Shown piece after piece: positions 55,753-64,000 of a DNA stretch of 64,000 bases. The stretch lies in the NCBI RefSeq assembly GCF_001661345.1, contig NW_017962913.1, positions 439,428 through 503,427 of the forward strand, read 5' to 3'. Numbering within the stretch: the first letter of the stretch is position 1; every line of letters starts with the position of its first letter. The translations under genes and the position numbers were made by a program. This DNA is from Ascoidea rubescens DSM 1968. Taxonomy: Eukaryota; Ascomycota; Saccharomycetes; Ascoideales; Ascoideaceae. Under the pieces are notes generated by a model that worked only from the letters and a program-made list of their open reading frames with translations, ran no database searches and had not been told where the DNA came from.

Positions 55753-56268
55753 TTAATCGTCTGCTTTCTTTGGTGTAGGATCACTTGTAAATTTCAATGA
55801 AACACTATTAACACAATGGCGCTCATCTGTTGGCGTATTGAATCCTTCACCTTTGAATATATGCCCAAGATGCCCACCACATTTCGAACATAACATCTCA
55901 ATTCTTTCCATACCAAATGATATATCAGTCTTGGTGACTACTGCTCCTTCAATCGCTTCGTAAAACGCTGGCCATCCACAGTGAGCATTGAACTTGGTTG
56001 ACGACTTGTACAATGCCTGGTTGCATCCTGCACAGTTATATACTCCCTTCTCACTGTGCTGATAATATTCCCCAGAGAATGCTCTCTCAGTTGCTTTATT
56101 TCTCAAAACCTCAAATTGCATGGGCGTTAAAGTACTGGACCATTCAAGCTCGCTCTTTTGAATGGGATACGCCTCAGGAATGTTTGTAGAATAACCTTTG
56201 CTCATTCCCATCAATTTTATTGTTTTGAATAGGTTTCTCGAGTTCTGGAAAAGAGAATGGTTGTTCAT
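55753..56268 (-). CDS. MXR2: Methionine-R-sulfoxide reductase B, mitochondrial
   Basis: 171 residues from the ATG at 56268, against 168 in S. cerevisiae Mxr2. The N-terminal ~35 residues are basic and Ser/Asn-rich like a presequence. The MsrB domain is complete: two zinc CxxC pairs (CAGC and CSKC), HCGWPAF, GGHLGHIF(K)GEG and the catalytic Cys in RHCVNSVSL. It reduces methionine-R-sulfoxide in proteins with thioredoxin. The same frame has an ATG at 56397 that would add 43 residues, but these are not like the family and the shorter start gives the usual length and a better presequence. A further internal ATG (MGMSKG) could give a cytosolic form. Confidence 0.92.
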   Translation of the reverse strand: MNNHSLFQNSRNLFKTIKLMGMSKGYSTNIPEAYPIQKSELEWSSTLTPMQFEVLRNKATERAFSGEYYQHSEKGVYNCAGCNQALYKSSTKFNAHCGWPAFYEAIEGAVVTKTDISFGMERIEMLCSKCGGHLGHIFKGEGFNTPTDERHCVNSVSLKFTSDPTPKKADD

Positions 56269-56688
56269 TGATAGTAGTCTATAGTAAAAAATACTGATAA
56301 CTGCTCTCCACCAGATATCTACAGTGTTTCTCTTATAAGCGCACATTATTCGAATCTTGCCATCGAAGGCAAAACTGAGAGGGATGACATCCAACATCCG
56401 GAAGCAGATCAGATCCGAGAAAGGAAGATAAGAAAAGTAAAGAGATTGAATATGAACCGTAATAAAACATTTGTCTATAAAAATTTATTTAACTATTAAT
56501 GACCAATTGCCCCTGAAACTCTATTGAATTGAAAAAAATTTACAGAAATAAAACGTATAATAAATGAAAGTGATCAAACTTTGGCCTGGAGAATAAAAAA
56601 CAACCATTACACTGATAAAAATAAAGATAGTAAAAAAATAAAAGAAAATAAAAATAAAAAAAATGGTAATAATTTTTGACTGATAAAA
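56269..56688. other. MXR2 5' flank and VAC7 3' flank
   Basis: AT-rich. The first 129 bp are also open in the MXR2 frame and may be part of its leader. No other feature seen. Confidence 0.4.
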
Positions 56689-59293
56689 TTAATAAGGATG
56701 ACTCACGTCCACGTAAATGCTTTTAGTAATAGGAACTGATCTAACACTGTTTGAAAATGGCAAATTATATTTAAACTTACCTCTTAAGATTAATGTAAAG
56801 GGATAATTTATAATCTTTTTCCAATGTTTCTGTCCAGGATCTAGCAGTGGCAATGTTTTATCAAGAAAATCCAATGAATTAGCTGTGTTAATTACCATTA
56901 AATTATTGTTGTTTATGTTAATTATTTCATCATCGCCCTCACCATCATCCACAGGAGGGGGCTGTTCGCTTCTGGTGGTATTTTTACCAGGCTGTTTGAG
57001 TTTTATTTCTCCAATTGCATGGGTAGTATCTTTGTTGAAAAAGCCACCTTCAAATGATAGTGGCACATCAAACTTGTTTACATTTCCCAATAACAAGGTT
57101 ACAAAAGTATCATCAAGGTTTTCCATATCTTGAACAGTTTTTTCAAACTCAGAGTCCTCCACATTTTTCATCTCATCCATATTCATGTAGTCATCCAAGC
57201 TATAGTGATTTGACTTCACAAAAACATCCAAATCAATATCAGTGATTTCCACTGTTAAAAACCCCGGGTTAAATCCTTCTACTTCCAAGTCAAAAACCAA
57301 TTCATCAAAGCTTACTAAGATGTTTGTAACTTTATCGATTTTAACATTTGTTAAATCCTTTGTAGAGGCCATTAAAAACCCAGAAATAAAACCTAGACCT
57401 AGAATTAAAAGCATTGAAGAAACTAGCCAAAATATTGATTTAATATGTTGGTATCGAGAGTCATTTTCTTCTTCCTCAATATCATATCCGTTCAAAAGTC
57501 CTTCATTTATCGCTTGATAATTGTTTTCTGAATTATAAAAATCATGAGGAGAATATATTTTTCCTTGTTGTTTATAGTTTTTTTTTCTTTTATGATTTGA
57601 TTTTCTTTTGGTCTTAGAAGTTTTGGAATTTCTATTATTGTATCTTGATTCAGGTCTTAAAAAATTATTTTGATTATCATATTCTTCTTGTGTATTATAG
57701 TTTCCATTTAAAGGTGTGAACTCATCATATTGAGCAGATGGTAAGCCTACATCATAATTATAATAATTATTGTATTCTTCATCATCATCAAAATCATCAA
57801 TGTCCAGATCATCTGGGATCCCAGAATATCTCCTTAGCTCATAATTTCTCAAGTCAAATAACTTTGATCTTTGAGATTTAAGATCCTTTATTGATTTTTG
57901 GCCCAACTTTTGCAGTTGATTATTATGAGAATTATCATTGAATAATTTATGATAATTAATCAAATGGTTTTGATTGCGAGGATTGTTATATCGATTGTAA
58001 GTTGAAACTGATAAATTTGAGACTGATTTATAACGATTTAAATTGGGATTATTATAATTCGTATTTTGATTATTGTTGGGATTGTGATGGTTATAGTAAT
58101 TATTAGGATTAAGATAGGAAGGAGGGTCATGGTAGTTTGCATATATTTGGTTATTAAAAGTACTACCAATATTTTGAGGATTGTTTAGATACCTGTTCAC
58201 TCTATTATAATTCAGTTTATTAATAAAATGGTTATTTAGATTATTTTGGTTACTATATTGATGACTTATACTAGCCAGATTATTGTTATTGTTATTATTG
58301 TTATGAGTATTATTGTGGTTATTATTATGATTATGATTACTGTGGTTATTATTAGTGCCAATATATTTTGTAAAAGTGTTGTAATCATAATCATCAGTTG
58401 AATAGTCATCATCTAAATCCGAATAAGATTTGTGAGCTGGAATAAGATTAGGATCATCGTTTTGCAGAGAAATCGAAGTTATCTCTGGAGAATTATTAAT
58501 AGCTGAATCAAAGTCATTTGTAGTAACCGTATTTGTTACAACTGAATTAATGGTTGAAATGGGTTTTTTGAATTTATAGTCTTTTTTAACTTCCGAATCC
58601 CTTTTAGAGATTCTTGTAGTGTTAAAGCCATCACTGTTATTACAACTATCAGAGGTGTTATTATTTGTAAGATAATTATTAATGTTTGATGTATTTTTAT
58701 TAATTGAGTTGTTATTGATTGAGTTATTAATTGTGTTATTTGAGGGTAAAATTGAAGATGTTTGATTAGCTTGAGGAGGAATTCTTGATTTTTTTATGGT
58801 GTTGTTGATGTTATTATTGTTATTATTGTTATTATTGTTATTATTGTTATTATTATTGTTTGTATTTATGCTTGTAGAATTATTAGATTGGTTAGTGTTA
58901 TGAATGCTATGAATGCTATGAATGCTACGTGCACTGCTATTGTTGTTATTATTGATTGAGGTTGGATGCTGATCGAGATTCGCATTTGAATAGGAAGTTG
59001 AAATTTGATCATTTGGAGCAGCGCTTTCATAAACGAAAGTTTCATCGCTATCAGAGTTGGATGCTTCTCCTATGGCACTTTCTAATCTTGCGGCAAATAC
59101 TTCAGTTCTTGAGGAATTTGTATTGTTTATATTTTTTTTGGATATTCTTTTTGATAGTTTTTTCTTTTTTGATTTATTCGATTCACTAACCGAGTTTTTT
59201 TTCTTTTTAATAGAGTCTTTATTGTTGTTGGCGGTAGTAATATTGGTATTATTATTATTGTTATCATTATTATTATTATTATTATTATTGTTA

Positions 59294-59376
<83 letters not shown>

Positions 59377-60480
59377 GTTATTATTACTGTTGTTGGCATT
59401 TTTATTATTGTTATTATTGTTATTATTGTTATTATTATTATTGTTATTATTGTTGTTTATTGTATTGTTAATGAGGTTATTGGAGTTATTGGAATTGATG
59501 TTAGAGATGTCTATGTTATTAAGGTTGTTGGAAAGAATAATTTTTGAATTTTCATTATCTTTATTTGATTTAATATTGTCGTTATTGATGCTATTTGATG
59601 TGTTGTCGGGGGATTCTTCTTGAATGACATAATTTTGATTTAGTTTTGACTTTGAATTTGAAGGGGGTTTGTCCATTAGGAAGCTTCTTTTTGATCTTAG
59701 GGAAATGTGAGAAGAAGGGGGAGCAGGATGGTTGGAAAGATTAATGGAGATTGAAGATTGAATATCAGTTAGAGAATTTGAGTTTGAGTTTTGATTTTGA
59801 TTTTGATTTTGGTTTTGGATCTGATTGTTGTGGTTGCTGATTGGGTTATTATTTACATGATGAATATTATTAGAGTCGAAATCAATTAGAGAGTTTCTAG
59901 AGGAATTGGGGTCAATAATTGAAAAATCGTATTGATCTAGGATATTGTTCGTGATGGGGTTATTAATTAGTTTTGGAACATTGTTAACATCGACAGTTTC
60001 AGTTTCTACAATCATTTTATTTGCAGAGTTTAAGTTTGAGTTTGTAAGAACTGTTGAGTTTGTCTTTGAAGGGTTCATTGTTTGAGTGATACTGTTTGAG
60101 TTGGCGGATAGATATACTGGAGGAGGAGCATCTAAAGAAGAAGAGAATTGCTTTGAGTTTTTATTTTTTGATATATCGTCATTATTGCTTGGTTTGATTT
60201 TGGAGCTACTTTTTTGTTGAAAATGTTTGGGAATTATGGTGAGAGGATTTGAGGACTCATTAGTATGCGATTGCAGATGAGGGTTATACAGGCTATTTAT
60301 ATTGGAAGCAGGGGGATTGTTTATGCTTTTATTGACGCTGGAGTCATTGAGAGTGTTCTTATTGTTCTTGATATTCTTAATGCTCTTGTTTTTAATGTTG
60401 GCGCTATGAGTTTGAGTACCATTAATGAGGTTCGTGTTTTTTGATTTGGTATCACTCAGGATCATATCATCATTATTCAT
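56689..60480 (-). CDS. VAC7: Vacuolar membrane protein Vac7, activator of Fab1 PI3P 5-kinase
   Basis: 1,263 residues against 1,165 in S. cerevisiae. About 1,000 N-terminal residues are hydrophilic, Ser/Asn-rich and contain several AAT-coded Asn tracts. A single membrane segment follows at ~1014-1038 (IFWLVSSMLLILGLGFISGFLM), then ASTKDLTNVKIDKVTNILVS and a luminal domain of the LEA/Vac7 type (ELVFDLEVEGFNPGFLTVEI, LLLGNVNKFDVPLSFEGGFF, PFTLILRGKFKYNLPF), ending YVDVSHPY. The conserved part after the membrane segment is specific to Vac7. Vac7 acts with Vac14, Fig4 and Fab1 to make PI(3,5)P2 on the vacuole, especially under osmotic stress. A GC-rich block lies upstream. Confidence 0.93.
58806..59470 (-). 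repeat. Poly-Asn AAT tracts in VAC7
   Basis: Several ATT/AAT tracts with AAC and GAT interruptions, the largest at about 59,248-59,470, encode runs of Asn on the minus strand. Confidence 0.88.
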
Positions 60481-61521
60481 TTTTTTTTTTTGGATTTTTT
60501 GGATTTTTTATGTTTTTTTGACTGAAAACAAATTTTTGATTGATTTTTCTATCGCGATTAACTTTTACTTTTGCTGGGTTTATTTGTTTTGCTGAGATAG
60601 TAACTAAAGTATCAAGATTTAAATCAGAAAACAAAAGCGCTTTAAAGAATTTTGACCCTTATTTGATCAGCTTTCCTGAGCCAAAAACCCAATAATATAA
60701 ATAACTTTGAGAACTGGAAGATAAGCTAAGATAACTTTAAACAGCAACCAAAAAAGGAGTCAGAGGCCAGGGCAAAACAACGCTGTGAACCACCAAAAAC
60801 TGTTGCTGTTGCTGGGAAGCAGAGGCCAGAACTTGTTGGAAACCACCGGCAATGAGATGTGTTTAAGGGGTGAAGGAGGGCTGACTGGGAACTGTCAACA
60901 GGAACAGGACAGGAGCAGGGCAGGAGTAGGACAGTTTTGTGAAGTATGTCTCGAGAGCGTTGGTGTGGAAGTTGCTGCTTGTGCTGTTTTTGCTGTTTTT
61001 GCTGTTTTTGCTGTTTTGAGTGCTTTTTTTTCTCGCCATCAGTCTCACTATTTATATTCCAGCAGCCCCGCCGTGTTTTCGCGCACACGAGCCCTGCCGC
61101 GCTGGCTTTTCTCCGTTTTCACGAAGCGGCAGGTTGTTTTGCGCGCGTTGTCCCACGTTGGAGACCCTGTGTTTTGGGCGTGGGCGCACTCCGGAGATCG
61201 CAGTCGGCGAAAACACAAGCGCAGCGCGCTACAGACGAGAGCGTGACGAGAAAGCAGCAGCGACATGAGCACAAACAGCGTAACGAATAGAGAATAAACA
61301 GCATAAGTAACAGAGAATAAACACTGGGTGGAATAAAGAAAATGCTGGTGTTTCGATGACCAGAGTTTGCTTGGATCATTATTCTGTTAGGCAATTTCAG
61401 CTTTAGAAACTTTAGGCTTGTTCACCAAACTTTCTCTTTGTGAATCTGCTGTTGATGACAATATAAACCGTAAAATATATACATTAAAACTGTATCAACT
61501 GTACTTATCACTGACTAAAAC
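60481..61521. other. VAC7 promoter region with GC-rich block
   Basis: AT-rich next to VAC7, then GC-rich from about 60,740 to 61,270 with GCGCGCG at 61141-61147 and GCGCGC at 61224-61229. Tandem TGCTGTTTT units lie at about 60,979-61,016. Open frames on both strands here are by-products of the higher GC content. The right end is the 3' flank of the unknown gene. Confidence 0.5.
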
Positions 61522-63558
61522 TCAAAATAATGCCCATCCTTCGAAATCTTCTTCTACCAGCTCTTTTTCATTTGCATTTTTTTGATTCTCCTCGTCCTTT
61601 TCATTCTTTTCATTCTTTTCATCCTTTTCATTCTTCACTTCTTCGGGCTTGGGATGGTTTATTTCCAAACACTTAAACTTATTTTCATATCCTCTGTCCT
61701 TTAAATAATAATACCATCCTGGGATAAATCCATTGGCAAACGCATCGTCATCAAAACTGCAATCCCATCCATACTTCATTATATCTATCGCCAAAAATTT
61801 CCTCAATTTCCCTATTTTAAATTCCTCATCTTGTAAATCATTAATCAACCTTTCAATTCTTCGGGCCAACGTAACTAAATTATTGTAAAATGGTGTAGGT
61901 CCTCTTCCTCCATCCTTTGCCGTAAACTTTATCTGTCTTTTAGTTCTTTCAATAAGTTCTTTCTCGATTTTATCCTCTTCTTCTTTTCTTCTCCTTAGAT
62001 CTCGAAATTTATTTTTTCTTTCCTCTTCTTTTTCTATAATGGCTTTATAATATTCGCTATTAATATCCAAATGTCTATCGCCTCTATCGCCTCTATTAAC
62101 TTTAATTCTTTGGTTTTTTTGCTCTTCTTGCTCTTTTTCAAATTCTTCCAATTCTTTCAACTTTTCTTGACTAATCTTTCTCTTATAAAAATTCTCTCTT
62201 TCAATATACAACTTTCTCTTAAAATATACGACCAAGTTCTCAAAATCGCCTCCACCATATTTATCAACATATTCAGCCAAATAAAAACACGTTTTATCCA
62301 ATTGTTCAAACAAATAAATCAACTCTTCTTTTTTCTCTTCTTTTTCTTGTTGTTCTGCATCTTGGTTTTCCATTCCCGGTAGCTCGATCTTATCCAACAA
62401 TTTCAAATCACTTTTTCTTTTCTTGTTTTGTATCATTTCAATCATCTTTAATTCAATTTTACTCAATATATATGGGGTATTTTGACAATACTTTTTGCCA
62501 TCTCCCTTTCCTATAAATTCACCTGGATACCCAAATCCAACTAGCTTTTTTTGTGAATTTCTTTGAATTCGCAAAAAATTCAACCCGATTATCAATGGAT
62601 CTCCACTATCCATAATATTTGAATCAAGACCTCTTCTATCAAATTCATACAAGTGAAGATTAATATTCTCATTAAAATCTGGTTTGCATCTGTAAAGTGT
62701 TCTCTGAATAGCTCGAAATAATCTTTTCGAAACAATTTTATTAATTATTATATTATCAACATTATCATTTAATTTTATTCTCTTCAATTTATTTGTCAAT
62801 TTATCTCTTTCATCTCTTTCATCTCTTTCATCTTTTTCATCTTTATCGAAATCTAAATTCAATTTATGCTTTAAACACAAATTGTCAACAATATAATCAG
62901 GAATCTCAAGCTTTTGATCATAGTTCAACTTTGGTCGATCTCTCCTCAACTCAATTAACACATTCATTACTTTGGTTATATTCTCTTTATCCATTTTTCT
63001 CTTTAAATCAGTAGGCTTCTTAATAATAATTGAATTCTTAACAATAACTTCATGTTCCTCTAAAAATTTTAATATTTTTTGAATCTTCACATATCGATAG
63101 TAGTGAATATCAATAACAGGCCCCCCCTCTTTAGCTTCATGTTTAGTTGCAATTAAATCGTTTGCTTCATCCTTAAATGTAAACTCATTTGTGTCCTTGT
63201 ACCATCGAAAATTATAATCAATAATAATAGGATCATTTTCGGGATTTTCAATCAAATTCTTAGCATATGGAATCAACACCTCCTTTTCAGATTGAGCCAA
63301 TGAACAAAGAATTAACGCAACAACTTGATCAACATTCATCACCATATTATACTTCATTAAAACAGAAATCACATTCAAACACATTCCTCGGTCATAGCGC
63401 TTATTGTTGATATACTCATAATTTTCCTCAATAATCGTTCTCAATTTATCTCCTGAATACTTTTTAGAATTATAGTCAACTGCCATTCCTTCAATTGTAT
63501 CGTACGAAGTCTCCAAGACTGGAGCATTTTCAATCATTAAACTGGTGACAGACTTCAT
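61522..63558 (-). CDS. Uncharacterised charged protein
   Basis: 678 residues from the first ATG of the frame at 63558; the frame is open for another 34 codons upstream but without an ATG. I recognise no domain. The first ~240 residues look folded (MAVDYNSKKYSGDKLRTIIEEN, NVISVLMKYNMVMNVDQVVALILC). A low-complexity EKDERDERDERD repeat lies at ~247-258. The next part is mixed alpha/beta with Tyr-rich segments (YCQNTPYILSKIELKMIEMI). A long Glu/Lys/Arg-rich helix, probably a coiled coil, covers ~455-545, followed by a conserved-looking block ending DIMKYGWDCSFDDDAFANGF. The tail is a NEKDEKNEK repeat. No signal peptide or membrane segment from the 63558 start. Codon use and length suggest a real gene. 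Confidence 0.7.
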   Translation of the reverse strand: MKSVTSLMIENAPVLETSYDTIEGMAVDYNSKKYSGDKLRTIIEENYEYINNKRYDRGMCLNVISVLMKYNMVMNVDQVVALILCSLAQSEKEVLIPYAKNLIENPENDPIIIDYNFRWYKDTNEFTFKDEANDLIATKHEAKEGGPVIDIHYYRYVKIQKILKFLEEHEVIVKNSIIIKKPTDLKRKMDKENITKVMNVLIELRRDRPKLNYDQKLEIPDYIVDNLCLKHKLNLDFDKDEKDERDERDERDKLTNKLKRIKLNDNVDNIIINKIVSKRLFRAIQRTLYRCKPDFNENINLHLYEFDRRGLDSNIMDSGDPLIIGLNFLRIQRNSQKKLVGFGYPGEFIGKGDGKKYCQNTPYILSKIELKMIEMIQNKKRKSDLKLLDKIELPGMENQDAEQQEKEEKKEELIYLFEQLDKTCFYLAEYVDKYGGGDFENLVVYFKRKLYIERENFYKRKISQEKLKELEEFEKEQEEQKNQRIKVNRGDRGDRHLDINSEYYKAIIEKEEERKNKFRDLRRRKEEEDKIEKELIERTKRQIKFTAKDGGRGPTPFYNNLVTLARRIERLINDLQDEEFKIGKLRKFLAIDIMKYGWDCSFDDDAFANGFIPGWYYYLKDRGYENKFKCLEINHPKPEEVKNEKDEKNEKNEKDEENQKNANEKELVEEDFEGWALF

Positions 63559-64000
63559 TTCGGTGTAAAAATAGTGCTTCAGGTATAGTGCGAATAAACA
63601 AGAGAGCGTGAGTTGGTAAATGATAAAAACCAAACAATTCTCAGCAAAAAGATAAAACAATTGGTCTTATATCCTGTGGTCAATTTCTTGATTTTTAATC
63701 ACCACAGGAAAACAAAACTTGATTACCATTCAATGTTCAAATCAAACTTTTTATTGCTAATCCTGCTCTGCCCAATCCGGAAAAAGACCCAAAAAAGAAA
63801 CAAAACCCTCTCAAAAAAGACACGCCCACACTGCTGGTACTTTTGAACTGAGGTGAAAATTTAGTTGAAAGTTTGGTAAAAAATCAACCAAAAATTGTTC
63901 ATCTTCTGCTCATGTCCTCTTATCTCTTCAAAAATGGCTTACGAATAGTGCCTCCTCACTATATTACGATAGACCGTTTTGTAAGACAAAGTTGGGCTGA
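63559..64000. other. Upstream region of the uncharacterised gene
   Basis: 5' flank to the window edge. No gene or clear motif seen. Confidence 0.4.

Noticed and set aside
56269-56397. Longer MXR2 start at 56397
   Set aside because: It would add 43 residues with no likeness to MsrB proteins; the next ATG gives the normal length and a presequence.
60726-61394. Open frames of 61-153 codons on both strands right of VAC7
   Set aside because: Same explanation: a GC-rich promoter block with few stops and repetitive Cys/Phe or Gln/Lys translations.
63559-63660. Hydrophobic N-terminal extension of the unknown right-hand protein
   Set aside because: The frame is open there but has no ATG before 63558, so the apparent membrane segment is not supported.

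Overview
The window looks like nuclear DNA of a budding yeast (Saccharomycotina) outside the Saccharomyces group. It is AT-rich, has dense mostly intronless genes, short introns with GTATGT/GTAAGT donors and (T)ACTAAC-like branch sites, very long AAT (Asn) repeats inside genes, and orthologs of Cdc48, Kin28, Swi4, Nha1, Vac7, Gpi10 and Mrp10. I saw no retroelement, DNA transposon, CRISPR array or virus-like element.

Layout. 1-4.6 kb: two divergent alpha-arrestin genes, the first cut by the window edge. 5-8.5 kb: a Gfo/Idh/MocA oxidoreductase (YMR315W-like, with an unpredicted first exon) and a Dal5-family permease. 8.9-14.8 kb: mitochondrial L-2-hydroxyglutarate dehydrogenase, GPI10, MSS2 and KIN28. 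15.9-21.8 kb: a giant SWI4 gene interrupted by an assembly gap whose assigned length breaks the reading frame. 22.4-26.4 kb: NHA1 (with a 5' intron) and GCG1. 28-31.7 kb: a BOI1/BOI2 scaffold. 33.1-33.9 kb: an intron-containing tRNA-Ile(UAU) and MRP10 (with an intron). 34.9-39.6 kb: SIR2/HST1 and CDC48. 39.8-46 kb: a YBR056W-like GH5 protein and two tandem Qdr3/Dtr1-like MFS transporters, the first with a one-base frameshift. 47.2-48 kb: a Fig1-like membrane protein. 48-53.7 kb: about 5.8 kb without a convincing gene, in front of a bHLH transcription factor. 55.7-63.6 kb: MXR2 (MsrB), VAC7 and a charged protein that I do not recognise.

The genes are ordinary housekeeping and regulatory genes and do not form an obvious cluster or operon. 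Common threads are G1/S control (SWI4), CDK/transcription (KIN28), bud growth (BOI), mitochondrial translation and respiration (MRP10, MSS2), redox and glutathione metabolism (MXR2, GCG1, L2HGDH), and proteostasis (CDC48, with apparent Rpn4 and heat-shock sites in its promoter). The points most worth checking are the SWI4 gap frame, the frameshifted transporter, three introns that plain ORF calling misses, upstream AUGs on SWI4, the long empty region before the bHLH gene, and the unknown protein at the right end. I did not identify a previously undescribed multi-gene system.
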